Below, in pieces: positions 36,004-44,480 of a stretch of DNA of 64,000 nt. The number at the start of each line of letters is the position of its first letter. The first letter of the stretch is position 1. Origin of the DNA: Vibrio sp. UBA2441 (GTDB taxonomy: Bacteria; Pseudomonadota; Gammaproteobacteria; Enterobacterales; Vibrionaceae); the NCBI GenBank assembly GCA_002342685.1, contig DDQN01000072.1:62001-126000 (forward strand). The letters run 5' to 3'. The notes under the pieces were generated by a model. It saw only the letters and a program-made list of their open reading frames with translations. It did no database searches and had not been told where the DNA came from. The position numbers and the translations under genes are program-made.

Positions 36004-37344
36004 CTAGCGAATATTGAATATCTCCGAATGAAATTGATCACTCTGTAAACCAGCGGCCACTAGATTCTTCTTTATTGAATTGGCGAAGGGTTCAGGTCCA
36101 CAGAAACTCACATCATATGACGTATTTTCTACTCGATTAAGGATATGTTTTGCATCAAGTAACTCGCCTCGCTCCGCATCCAAAACATTAAGTTCTATAC
36201 TGTCTAGCTTATGCGTAAGTTTTTCTAGAATACGTAATATTTCTTGCTCAAAATAGGCTTCTTTTTTCGAGTTTACGCAATAGAAGAGGTACACCTTTTT
36301 CAATGGATGTGGATCGTTTTTTGTTTGGTGTTGAAGCCAATATAGTCTTGATATTAGGGGAACAATTCCTATGCCTGCGCCTATCCAGACTTGTTGGGAC
36401 ATTTTGGATATTTGAAAGTGACCATAACCGCCTTCAACTGTCACTTTATTGCCCTTTGAAAGGCTACTGAGTAAGTGATTTGTGTAGTCGCCTAAATCCT
36501 TTACACCGAATTCGATGGTATTGTTTTCTTGGTTATAGTTAAGAATGGAGAAGGGATGTGGAGATTCTCCGTCATGGAAATTAAGGTATGCGAATTGACC
36601 TTCTTTGTAGTCTATGACTGAATCCAGTTGAATGACGAACCGCATGACATTTCCTTTCGTCATTCTCTGAGATAAGCGTTTTACTTCGGTAACTTTTCCG
36701 CTCGCCTTGTTTTTTTTGCCAATTTTACCGGTTAGTGAAAGAAAAGAGCACCATACACCGATCATAGATAACAGAGTGATTGCAATGTTCATAGGCAATG
36801 AAGACCAGTTCCAGTCGAGTAAAAGCATGGAATGGAAGATACCCGCAATCATGAGCAAACCGCCAATCTTATGAATAAACTTAAACTTCTTATAACTGAT
36901 AGCTTGTACAAGACTGACAATACTAAATATCAAGAATATTTTGAATGAGATATCGCCAACGCCTTCTGCTAAAGAGTGCCAGTTAATACCGGTAATCTCA
37001 GGTCTAGGCCCTCTATTTGGTGGCGAGATGAACCCTGAGTCGATGAGCCAGTGTGCACTTTTTGTTAGAAACCAATGAACGATCAATGCAACGGTTGCTC
37101 CAATGCCTAATTTCTTGTGCATGGCGTAACTTTTATCCAGACCTTGCAATTTTTCATTAACCCAGTCAAACCGAACAGAGAGAAGGACGGCGATGCTCAT
37201 ATAGGCGAGCGCGAGCAACCCTGTATACATGATCAACTGATGGCGCCAAAAAAAGTAGTCGTCAAATTGACTCCAGCCCGTAAGTAAGTAAGGAAGCCAC
37301 AGTAAAGTGAGTATTAGGGTTATTGTGCGCATTGCTACCACCAA
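36004..37344 (-). CDS. ferric-reductase-like transmembrane flavoprotein
   Basis: The 446-residue inner-membrane protein has about six helices in residues 1-205 (ferric reductase-like heme domain, with histidines at MHKKLG, LIVHW, IHKIGG and GIFHS). A ferredoxin-reductase-type FAD domain (about 220-315; HPFSILNYN) and an NAD(P) domain (GAGIGIVPLISRL; SFCGPEPFA near the end) follow. Such proteins pass electrons from NAD(P)H through FAD and heme across the membrane; iron reduction is only one possible role. It is monocistronic, with a 659-base span to the preceding EF-hand start on the same strand. Confidence 0.82.
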   Translation of the reverse strand: MVVAMRTITLILTLLWLPYLLTGWSQFDDYFFWRHQLIMYTGLLALAYMSIAVLLSVRFDWVNEKLQGLDKSYAMHKKLGIGATVALIVHWFLTKSAHWLIDSGFISPPNRGPRPEITGINWHSLAEGVGDISFKIFLIFSIVSLVQAISYKKFKFIHKIGGLLMIAGIFHSMLLLDWNWSSLPMNIAITLLSMIGVWCSFLSLTGKIGKKNKASGKVTEVKRLSQRMTKGNVMRFVIQLDSVIDYKEGQFAYLNFHDGESPHPFSILNYNQENNTIEFGVKDLGDYTNHLLSSLSKGNKVTVEGGYGHFQISKMSQQVWIGAGIGIVPLISRLYWLQHQTKNDPHPLKKVYLFYCVNSKKEAYFEQEILRILEKLTHKLDSIELNVLDAERGELLDAKHILNRVENTSYDVSFCGPEPFANSIKKNLVAAGLQSDQFHSEIFNIR

Positions 37345-37472
37345 AATTTTGTTAGAAGTCGAGTATCTATTGAGGGTGATGATAGTTGGGTATAGAAATA
37401 TTAGAAGCAGGTTTACTTTTCTTTATCTTACTTTACAAAAGTTTACGAAGTGGTTTTATTGTTAGAAATAGA

Positions 37473-37497
37473 AAGCCCTCGAAAAAGCGAGGGCTTG
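37473..37497 (-). terminator. terminator after ulaG
   Basis: AAGCCCTCG pairs with CGAGGGCTT across a 6-base loop, 24 bases beyond the ulaG stop codon. The minus strand continues into TTCTATTTC. Confidence 0.75.
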
Positions 37498-37520
37498 GGC
37501 TTGACTAAATCATCTTCAGT

Positions 37521-38588
37521 TTATAGGAATGCTTTATATGGCAATTCCGGTTCGTCGGTATAGATGTCCTGGAAACCACGGAAATGTTGATAATACATGC
37601 GTCCTTTGTCAGTTGGGTAGGTATATTTCCCCCCTACTTGCCAGAAGAACGGTGCAAAACCGTATTGCAGCCTGTCTTTTTTCATGTTCCATAACACTTC
37701 AATTTCGCGAGGGTCGTTCTGGAAATTTGCCCAAATATCGTGATGGAAAGGAACCACAACCTCACAATCTAGAGATTCACCTGCACGAAGAATATCCGAT
37801 GCTGTCATTTTGTCGGTAACGCCACGTGGGTTTTCACCATAAGAAAGCAGTGCTACATCGATCTTATGATCATTACCGTGTTTCGCGTAGTAGTTAGAAT
37901 AGTGGGAATCGCCTGAGTGGTATAACGAACCACCTGTTGTTTCAATAAGGTAGTTAACCGCGCGGTCATCCATTCCATCCAGAATATCTTTATCATAGGA
38001 TGATGTTCCTTCAGGTAAGGTTACTAGTGCTGTACGGTCAAATGAGTCCAAAACTTTGATTAGCGCGTCACCCACCTGGATTTCATCGCCCACTTTAGCA
38101 ACGATGCAACGTGCTTCAGGAACACCCCAGTCCATCCAAAGGTCAACGCAGGCTTGAGGCCCAATGAACTTAACATGCTCACCACAGTTTTGCAGAACAG
38201 CGGCTGCAACATTTACGTCAATGTGGTCAGCGTGATCATGTGATGCGAGAACGGCATCGATTTCTTTGATTGCAAAAGGGTCCATTGGGAAAATTGATGT
38301 ACGAAGGTTTGGCTGCAACTCACGAACACCACCCATACGCATCATTTGATGTTGGTTTTTCATAAACGCATTTTGCTGAGTTTTCTTGCCGGTACCACAC
38401 CAGAAATCCATGGATATATTGGTGTTACCTTCAGTTTTTAACCAAACACCTGTACAGCCAAGCCACCACATTGAGAACGTATCAGGCTTAACAACTGTTT
38501 TTTCGATTTCTTCATTTAACCAGGTTCCCCATTCAGGGAATGTATTTAAGATCCATGATTCACGGGTGATTTCGTTTACTTTGCTCAT
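37521..38588 (-). CDS. ulaG: L-ascorbate-6-phosphate lactonase
   Basis: UlaG opens the lactone ring of L-ascorbate 6-phosphate to give 3-keto-L-gulonate 6-phosphate, the first cytoplasmic step after PTS uptake. The 355-residue metallo-beta-lactamase-fold protein has the metal motif H117-x-H119-x-D121-H122 (ASHDHADHID) and the segment GDSHYSNYY further on. Length equals the Escherichia coli enzyme. Here it is the second gene after ulaR on the minus strand (20-base gap). In Escherichia coli it is transcribed divergently from ulaA as a separate unit. Confidence 0.94.
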   Translation of the reverse strand: MSKVNEITRESWILNTFPEWGTWLNEEIEKTVVKPDTFSMWWLGCTGVWLKTEGNTNISMDFWCGTGKKTQQNAFMKNQHQMMRMGGVRELQPNLRTSIFPMDPFAIKEIDAVLASHDHADHIDVNVAAAVLQNCGEHVKFIGPQACVDLWMDWGVPEARCIVAKVGDEIQVGDALIKVLDSFDRTALVTLPEGTSSYDKDILDGMDDRAVNYLIETTGGSLYHSGDSHYSNYYAKHGNDHKIDVALLSYGENPRGVTDKMTASDILRAGESLDCEVVVPFHHDIWANFQNDPREIEVLWNMKKDRLQYGFAPFFWQVGGKYTYPTDKGRMYYQHFRGFQDIYTDEPELPYKAFL

Positions 38589-38608
38589 CTTCTTTACCTA
38601 TTGATTCA

Positions 38609-39364
38609 TTAAACTAGAATGACTTCAATGCCTTTTTCACGTAGTGAGGAGACTACGTTTTTATCGGCATCTTTGCCTGTAATTACGATATCTATCTTGG
38701 CTGCGGGACAGAAAAGCATTCCCGAACGTTGTCCAACTTTAGAGCTGTCCACTACGGCAACCAACTTACCAACTTGCTCCAACATCTGCTGTTCAGCGAC
38801 CGCTGTGAGCATATCTGTTTTATAAAGGCCTTGTTCGGTTAGGCCTTTACCACTGGTAAACATCCAGTGTCCAGCGTAGGTTCCCGAAAGCGAAGGTGTT
38901 GGACTTAAGAAGATATTTTTAGATTTGTTGTATTGACCACCAGTGATAATTACGCACTCGTGGTCTCTCTCAATGAGATAACTTGCTAATGGAAAGTAAT
39001 TGGTAATGATCTTTATGTCCTGACCACAAAGCTCTTGTCCAAGCATAAATGCGGTAGAACCACAATTGATCACAACGCTATCGCCTTTGTCGCATAAATC
39101 AGCGGCAGTGGAAGCGATGCGAACTTTTTCACGATAATGTTCGGTATTGTCGACGTTCAATGGAGACCAAACTTTCTTTACGTGTTCCAGTTTCTCTGCA
39201 CCATTTCGGACCTTTCTCAATTTTCCCAGCTCGTCAAGCTTAGACAGGTCGCGTCGGGCTGTAGCTGGTGAAACATTATAAGTCTCGATGATTGTGCTTA
39301 CTTTGATGGAATGTTCTTCATCTAGTAATGCGAGAATACTGTTATGTCGTTGTACTTCATTCAT
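38609..39364 (-). CDS. ulaR: DeoR-family repressor of the ascorbate locus
   Basis: UlaR represses the ula genes and is released by L-ascorbate 6-phosphate. From ATG 39364 the protein is 251 residues, the same as Escherichia coli UlaR. It has an N-terminal DeoR winged helix (about 1-58; VSPATARRDLSKLDELGKL) and a C-terminal effector domain with VVINCGSTAF and the YKTDML segment. A longer in-frame reading from TTG 39376 adds four residues without a better ribosome site. It is cotranscribed with ulaG and divergent from the PTS genes. TGATTA/TGTGATT repeats in the shared intergenic region are candidate operators. Confidence 0.9.
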   Translation of the reverse strand: MNEVQRHNSILALLDEEHSIKVSTIIETYNVSPATARRDLSKLDELGKLRKVRNGAEKLEHVKKVWSPLNVDNTEHYREKVRIASTAADLCDKGDSVVINCGSTAFMLGQELCGQDIKIITNYFPLASYLIERDHECVIITGGQYNKSKNIFLSPTPSLSGTYAGHWMFTSGKGLTEQGLYKTDMLTAVAEQQMLEQVGKLVAVVDSSKVGQRSGMLFCPAAKIDIVITGKDADKNVVSSLREKGIEVILV

Positions 39365-39376
39365 ACCGTTTACCAA

Positions 39377-39750
39377 TTATTTTATCATCAATAAATCATT
39401 TTATGATTACATTGTGATTATATGTGACTCGTAATGATTCTATATATCACAACTAATCATGTCAAAGAGAACAAGCAATGAAGTTTGAATCGGATCACCA
39501 AATGGTTGTAAGTCATTGATTTTGCATGTCCATGATTACTTTTTACCGTATTTATTGATCAATCTGTCACTTCTATTTATCAAAGGTGAGCACTTTTGAT
39601 TTAAATTAAAATAATCATGGATGAGCATTGTATGATTATTTGTGATTGTTATGTTTGGTGGCGTGAGCAAAACAAACTTGAGCTAATTTATCAGATAATG
39701 ATTCAATTAGCTCTGTCCTACATAAAACAAATATCAGAAGGGGAAAGAAT
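39377..39750. promoter_or_regulatory. divergent ula control region with repeated operator-like motifs
   Basis: This 374-base region separates ulaR-ulaG from the PTS genes. The string TATGATTA-n-(A/T)TTGTGATT occurs at 39402-39420 (TATGATTACATTGTGATTA) and again at 39631-39648 (TATGATTATTTGTGATTG). Other ATGATT/AATCAT pieces lie between them. The two copies, about 230 bases apart and one near each gene start, fit DeoR-type repression with DNA looping. No clear CRP site was seen. Confidence 0.5.
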
Positions 39751-41514
39751 ATGGAGTTCTTGTATGACGTATTCTATATTTTTTACAGTCAAGTAATGAC
39801 GAAAGCACCGTTGCTACTTGGTTTGGTAACATGTATTGGTTACTGGCTGCTAAGACGTGACACAACAACAATCGTTAAAGGTACTATCAAAACTATCGTG
39901 GGCTTTATGCTTGTTCAGGTAGGTGCTGGTACTTTGGTTAAAGGGTTCAAACCTGTTATAGAAAAACTTTCCGAATTCCATGGCCTAACGGGTTCTGTTA
40001 TTGACCCATATACAACAATGATGGCGACAATGGAAACCATGGGTGATAACTATTCATGGGTAGGTTATGCAGTACTACTCGCATTGGGTATTAACATCCT
40101 GCTGGTGCTTTTCCGTCGTTATACTGGAATCCGTACTATTATGCTTACCGGGCACATTATGTTCCAGCAAGCAGGTCTAGTCGCGGTATTTTACTTCATT
40201 CTTGGCGCTTCAATGTGGGAGACCATCATTTACTCGGCGGTATTAATGGCTCTGTATTGGGGTATATCTGCCAACATTATGTTTAAGCCAACGGAAGCGG
40301 TTACTGGTGGCGCAGGTTTCTCTATTGGACACCAGCAACAAGTTGCTTCTTGGATTGCAACTAAAATTGCACCGAAGCTAGGTGACAAAAACGACAGCGT
40401 AGATCATATTGAGTTACCAAAATGGTTACATATTTTCCACGACAGTATTGCTGCTACCGCCATTGTTATGACAGTGTTCTTCGGCATCATCCTTCTTTCT
40501 TTTGGTTTAGATAACCTTCAGGAAATGGCAGGAAAAACTAACTGGTTTATCTACATTTTAGAAACGGGCCTTAAATTTGCCGTAGCGATTCAAGTGATTG
40601 TCGCTGGTGTGCGCATGTTCGTTGCTGAATTGTCAGAGGCGTTCAAAGGCATCTCTGAACGTGTCATTCCAAACGCAGTATTAGCGATTGACTGTGCGGC
40701 AATCTATGCATTCTCTCCAAACGCGATGGTATTTGGTTTCATGTGGGGCGCAATTGGCCAATTTACCGCTGTACTTGCCATGCTAGCGCTTGATGCTCCA
40801 ATCATGATTATTCCTGGCTTTATACCAATGTTCTTCTCCAACGCAACTATTGGAGTATTTGCTAACCACTTCGGTGGGTGGAAAGCGGTTATGAAGATCT
40901 GCTTCGTCATGGGTATTATCGAAGTGGTTGGTTCTGCTTGGGCAATTGATATCTTTATGGGACAGGGCGTTGAGTTTAGTGGCTGGATGGGCATGGCTGA
41001 CTGGGCGTTGGTATTCCCACCAATCTTTGCTGGTCTGACTGCATCTAAAGCATTCTTCTTTGCTTTACTAGGTTTGGCTGGTGTCTATATGTTCTTCGCT
41101 TCAAAACAACTTCGAGCAGAAGAAGATGCGGAAGAAGCAATGAACTTACAAAACGAAGAGCCTGAAGTCGTTGAAGCGGTACAGCAAGCAATTGCTGCAT
41201 CAGATGGTGTTCGTCCGGTGAGTATTCTGGCTGTGTGTGGTAACGGTCAGGGTTCATCAATGATGATGAAAATGAAAATCGGCAAATATCTGGAGAAGAA
41301 AGGCATTCCTCATGTAATGGACTCATGTGCTGTTTCTGATTATAAGTCAAAGTTAGCTTCAACAGACATTATTGTTTCGTCAAAGCACCTTTCTGGAGAG
41401 ATGGAAGTAGGTGAAGGCAAGTTTGTTCTTGGCGTGCAAAACATGCTTAACCCGAACACATTTGGTGAAGAGCTTCTGGACATCATTGACCAAAATTTCG
41501 CAACCCAAAAATAA
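39751..41514 (+). CDS. ulaA: ascorbate PTS transporter, fused EIIC-EIIB
   Basis: This protein imports L-ascorbate and phosphorylates it. Residues 1-452 are the EIIC (SgaT/UlaA) membrane domain with about eleven helices. After a charged linker (about 453-487) comes a complete EIIB domain (about 488-587) with the phospho-accepting cysteine C496 in VCGNGQGSSMMMK. In Escherichia coli these are separate UlaA and UlaB proteins, so this is a natural UlaA-UlaB fusion. The start follows AGAAGGGGAAAG. The EIIA gene is next, after a 157-base gap with a hairpin. Confidence 0.93.
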   Translation: MEFLYDVFYIFYSQVMTKAPLLLGLVTCIGYWLLRRDTTTIVKGTIKTIVGFMLVQVGAGTLVKGFKPVIEKLSEFHGLTGSVIDPYTTMMATMETMGDNYSWVGYAVLLALGINILLVLFRRYTGIRTIMLTGHIMFQQAGLVAVFYFILGASMWETIIYSAVLMALYWGISANIMFKPTEAVTGGAGFSIGHQQQVASWIATKIAPKLGDKNDSVDHIELPKWLHIFHDSIAATAIVMTVFFGIILLSFGLDNLQEMAGKTNWFIYILETGLKFAVAIQVIVAGVRMFVAELSEAFKGISERVIPNAVLAIDCAAIYAFSPNAMVFGFMWGAIGQFTAVLAMLALDAPIMIIPGFIPMFFSNATIGVFANHFGGWKAVMKICFVMGIIEVVGSAWAIDIFMGQGVEFSGWMGMADWALVFPPIFAGLTASKAFFFALLGLAGVYMFFASKQLRAEEDAEEAMNLQNEEPEVVEAVQQAIAASDGVRPVSILAVCGNGQGSSMMMKMKIGKYLEKKGIPHVMDSCAVSDYKSKLASTDIIVSSKHLSGEMEVGEGKFVLGVQNMLNPNTFGEELLDIIDQNFATQK

Positions 41515-41629
41515 TGATTAATTAATATAAAGAGTAGTCCTAACCTGGGTAAGTAGATATAAGGCATATTAACAAGTAACAATGGTCAGATATTTGCGTA
41601 GGTTGGTAAAACAACAATAAGAAATACCC

Positions 41630-41652
41630 GGTTGCCAGTCGTACTGGCAACC
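41630..41652 (+). repeat. intercistronic hairpin before the EIIA gene
   Basis: GGTTGCCAGT-CGT-ACTGGCAACC is a perfect 10-bp stem just upstream of the EIIA ribosome site (ACAGGAG). It lacks a following T-run, so it is more likely an mRNA stability or processing element than a terminator. Confidence 0.6.
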
Positions 41653-41671
41653 TCTTACAGGAGATAGAGCA

Positions 41672-42136
41672 ATGGGTTTTAAACAATCACTTATCGACAA
41701 CCAGTCCATTCAATTAAATGTGCAAGCAACGGATTGGCGTGAAGCAATTAAAATCAGCACTGACATGCTTGAGAAGTCAGGCGCTGTTGAGCCTACTTAT
41801 TACAAAGCGATAGTCGCTAGTATTGAAAAGTTAGGCCCATATATTTGTATTGCTCCTGATTTTGCAATGCCACACGCTCGTCCGGAAGATGGGGTGAAGC
41901 GAACTGCATTTGCTTTGGTTACTTTGGCTCAACCGCTTGATATTGAGGGTGAGCAAGTACGAGTGATGGTTACACTGGCAGGTAGTTCTTCCGATGAACA
42001 TATGGAAGGCTTAATGGAAGTGACCCAGGTTCTGGATGATGAAGAGAGCGAGACGGGTGTGGATATTGAAAAACTGCTTGCTTGCAATTCTGATCAAGAT
42101 GTATATGACGTGATTGATACCGCATTAGCAGAATAG
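41672..42136 (+). CDS. ulaC: ascorbate PTS EIIA component
   Basis: This cytoplasmic phosphocarrier passes phosphate from HPr to the EIIB part of the ascorbate transporter. The 154-residue protein is a PTS EIIA type-2 (fructose/mannitol) domain. The phospho-histidine is H68 in APDFAMPHARPEDGV. It lies after the fused EIIC-EIIB gene and before ulaF, in the same direction, with 163 bases to ulaF. Confidence 0.92.
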   Translation: MGFKQSLIDNQSIQLNVQATDWREAIKISTDMLEKSGAVEPTYYKAIVASIEKLGPYICIAPDFAMPHARPEDGVKRTAFALVTLAQPLDIEGEQVRVMVTLAGSSSDEHMEGLMEVTQVLDDEESETGVDIEKLLACNSDQDVYDVIDTALAE

Positions 42137-42299
42137 GTCAATCAATAAGAGAGTATCAAGACAGATTACTCTCTTATCTCTTTTTATAGATAAATTAACA
42201 CTATTTCTAAATTAGATTACACCCGTAGCTTATTGTTTCTATGAAGCTTTGCGGTGAAAAGTTGCAACTAAAATAACGGTAAAGGTTAAAAGAACGGCT

Positions 42300-42989
42300 A
42301 TGTATCAATTACTTAAGCAACGTGTATTGGATGCTAACTTGCAGCTACCTAAATATGGTTTGGTGACATTTACATGGGGGAACGTGTCTGAAATAGACCG
42401 AGAGCTCGGTGTTATTGCCATTAAGCCTTCAGGCGTTGAATACGATGATATGAAAGTAAACGATATCGTTGTTATTGATTTAGAGGGAAATCGACTAGAA
42501 GGAGAAATGAACCCTTCAAGTGATACGGCGACTCATATTGAAATATATAAGGCATTTCCACGAGTTGGAGGGGTTGTTCATACTCATTCACGTAGTGCAA
42601 CAATTTGGGCTCAGGCAGGGTTGGATGTTCCTGCATTAGGGACGACTCATGCGGATTATTTTTATGGTGATATCCCGTGTACTCGCAACCTCACGGTAAC
42701 TGAAATTGAAAGTGAATATGAGAAAAATACCGGGTTAGTGATTGTTCAGGAGTTTGAACGTCGTAATCTGGAACCTCAGGCGGTACCCAGTGTTATAGTA
42801 GCGGGACACGCGCCGTTTTCTTGGGGCAAAAATGCCAAAGATGCGGTTCACAACGCTGTTGTTTTAGAAGAAGTTTCCGCGATGGCTTTGGCTACTCGTT
42901 CCTTAAACAGCGGCATTAAAATACAACCAGAACTTTCTGATAAGCATTATAACCGCAAGCATGGTGTGAACGCTTATTACGGACAGTAA
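42300..42989 (+). CDS. ulaF: L-ribulose-5-phosphate 4-epimerase
   Basis: In ascorbate catabolism this enzyme converts L-ribulose 5-phosphate to D-xylulose 5-phosphate, which enters the pentose phosphate pathway. The 229-residue class II aldolase-fold protein shows the metal histidines in VHTHSRSATIW and the GHAPFSWG motif, as well as TTHADYFYGDIPCTR. The length matches AraD/UlaF (about 228-231). Its place in the ula operon makes ulaF more likely than araD. It is followed 11 bases later by a HAD hydrolase gene. Confidence 0.92.
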   Translation: MYQLLKQRVLDANLQLPKYGLVTFTWGNVSEIDRELGVIAIKPSGVEYDDMKVNDIVVIDLEGNRLEGEMNPSSDTATHIEIYKAFPRVGGVVHTHSRSATIWAQAGLDVPALGTTHADYFYGDIPCTRNLTVTEIESEYEKNTGLVIVQEFERRNLEPQAVPSVIVAGHAPFSWGKNAKDAVHNAVVLEEVSAMALATRSLNSGIKIQPELSDKHYNRKHGVNAYYGQ

Positions 42990-43000
42990 AAGGAACCGTT

Positions 43001-43858
43001 ATGTATCAAGTTTTAGCTCTCGATTTAGATGGAACAGTATTGAATAGTGACCATGGGATCCACCCTGAAGTTGTGAATGCAATTAGTGAAATCAAAAACC
43101 AATATCACGTGATTATAGTAACAGGACGGCACCATACAGCAGCCCGGCCATATCACGAGGCGCTAGGACTTAATACGCCAATAATCTGTTGTAACGGTAC
43201 TTATGTTTATGATTACCAGAACCAACAAGTACTGCTAGAAAACTCAATTACTAAAGAGAATGCAAAATCATTTTTAAGTTTAGCTGATGATTTTCAGATG
43301 AAAGTTGTCCTGTACGTGACCAACAGCATGATGTATTCACGAGCTCAACCTATTGAATATATGAAGGCGATGGAACAATGGTCATTAGGGTTCGAACTAG
43401 AAAAACGACCAGATATTCAACGAATAGATTGTTTCGAGACAGAGATAAATCAAGCTGAACATATTTGGAAGTTTGTTATAGAAGGAGAGCCAGAGCAGAT
43501 AAAGAAATTATCTTGCTTACCTTTTGTAAAAAAACAATTTTCTGGTGAGCGTTCTTGGTTCAATAGAGTCGATTTTGCTAACCAAGGTAACAGTAAAGGT
43601 GAAAGGTTAACCGAGTACTTACAACAGAACGGTTATTCTGCCGAACAGGTAGTCGCTGTCGGTGACAATCATAATGACATTTCCATGATTCAACTAGCCG
43701 GGCTTGGCGTTGCAATGAAAAATGCAGACGAGAAAGTCAAAAACTCTGCTGACATGGTATGTGAAACAGACAACAACAAGGATGGGCTTGCCCGTCTTAT
43801 TCGTGAAAAATTCAAAGGAAACAATAATGACAAAGCCAATGATTCAAATCGCACTTGA
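43001..43858 (+). CDS. Cof-type HAD hydrolase in the ula operon
   Basis: This 285-residue sugar-phosphatase-like protein of the Cof/YidA branch of the HAD superfamily has motif I DLDGTVLNS (about 8-16), motif II VTGRHH, a C2 cap domain and motif IV GDNHNDISM. The natural substrate is not evident. Its place between ulaF and ulaD, with an RBS overlapping the upstream end and a 32-base overlap with ulaD, shows that it is part of the ascorbate operon. It may dephosphorylate a toxic or dead-end sugar phosphate. It is not found in the Escherichia coli ula operon. Confidence 0.88.
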   Translation: MYQVLALDLDGTVLNSDHGIHPEVVNAISEIKNQYHVIIVTGRHHTAARPYHEALGLNTPIICCNGTYVYDYQNQQVLLENSITKENAKSFLSLADDFQMKVVLYVTNSMMYSRAQPIEYMKAMEQWSLGFELEKRPDIQRIDCFETEINQAEHIWKFVIEGEPEQIKKLSCLPFVKKQFSGERSWFNRVDFANQGNSKGERLTEYLQQNGYSAEQVVAVGDNHNDISMIQLAGLGVAMKNADEKVKNSADMVCETDNNKDGLARLIREKFKGNNNDKANDSNRT

Positions 43859-44471
43859 CCAAACTGATCTAGAAAGTGCAATTAAAGTAGCAAACAATGT
43901 AGAAAGTTTTGTTGACGTTATTGAAGTAGGTACGATTCTGGCCTTCGCTGAAGGTATGAAATCAGTACAAACATTACGTAAAAATCATCCTGATCATATC
44001 TTAGTATGTGACATGAAAACCACAGATGGTGGTGCAATCTTGGCTCGTATGGCCTTTGCTGCCGGTGCAAATTGGATTACGGTTTCAGCCGCTGCACATA
44101 TTGCAACTATTGAAGCTTGTAAAAAAGTAGCGGATGAATTTGATGGTGAAATTCAGATAGAAATTTATGGCAACTGGACAATGGAAGATGCAAAAGCTTG
44201 GGTTGGATTAGGCATTAAACAAGCGATATATCACCGTTCCCGCGATGCAGAGCTTGCAGGTGTTGGTTGGACCGAAGCCGATTTAGTGAAAATGCGTGCG
44301 TTATCTGATTTAGGGATAGAACTGTCAATTACTGGAGGTATCGTGCCTGAAGATCTTTATCTTTTTGAAGGCATTAAAGCAAAAACATTTATCGCTGGTC
44401 GTGCGCTTGCCGGTGAGAAAGGTAAAGAAACCGCTGAAGCACTTCGTGAGCAAATTAACCGCTACTGGTAA
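43827..44471 (+). CDS. ulaD: 3-keto-L-gulonate-6-phosphate decarboxylase
   Basis: UlaD decarboxylates 3-keto-L-gulonate 6-phosphate to L-xylulose 5-phosphate. From ATG 43827 the protein is 214 residues, the normal length, with the orotidine-decarboxylase-suprafamily active-site motif D62-x-K64-x-x-D67 (CDMKTTDGG) and the phosphate-binding ITGGI and AGRAL segments. A longer in-frame reading exists upstream, but it only copies the HAD gene in another frame. AAAGGAA precedes ATG 43827. The 32-base overlap with the HAD gene suggests translational coupling. Confidence 0.95.
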   Translation: MTKPMIQIALDQTDLESAIKVANNVESFVDVIEVGTILAFAEGMKSVQTLRKNHPDHILVCDMKTTDGGAILARMAFAAGANWITVSAAAHIATIEACKKVADEFDGEIQIEIYGNWTMEDAKAWVGLGIKQAIYHRSRDAELAGVGWTEADLVKMRALSDLGIELSITGGIVPEDLYLFEGIKAKTFIAGRALAGEKGKETAEALREQINRYW

Positions 44472-44480
44472 GGACTCTAG

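Noticed and set aside
39421..39460. CRP site in the ula control region
   Set aside because: TGTGA half-sites are present, but none has a TCACA partner at the right distance; they are better explained by the repeated motif.
43722..43826. Longer UlaD start inside the HAD gene
   Set aside because: The extra residues are an out-of-frame reading of the HAD coding region; ATG 43827 gives the normal length and has a ribosome site.
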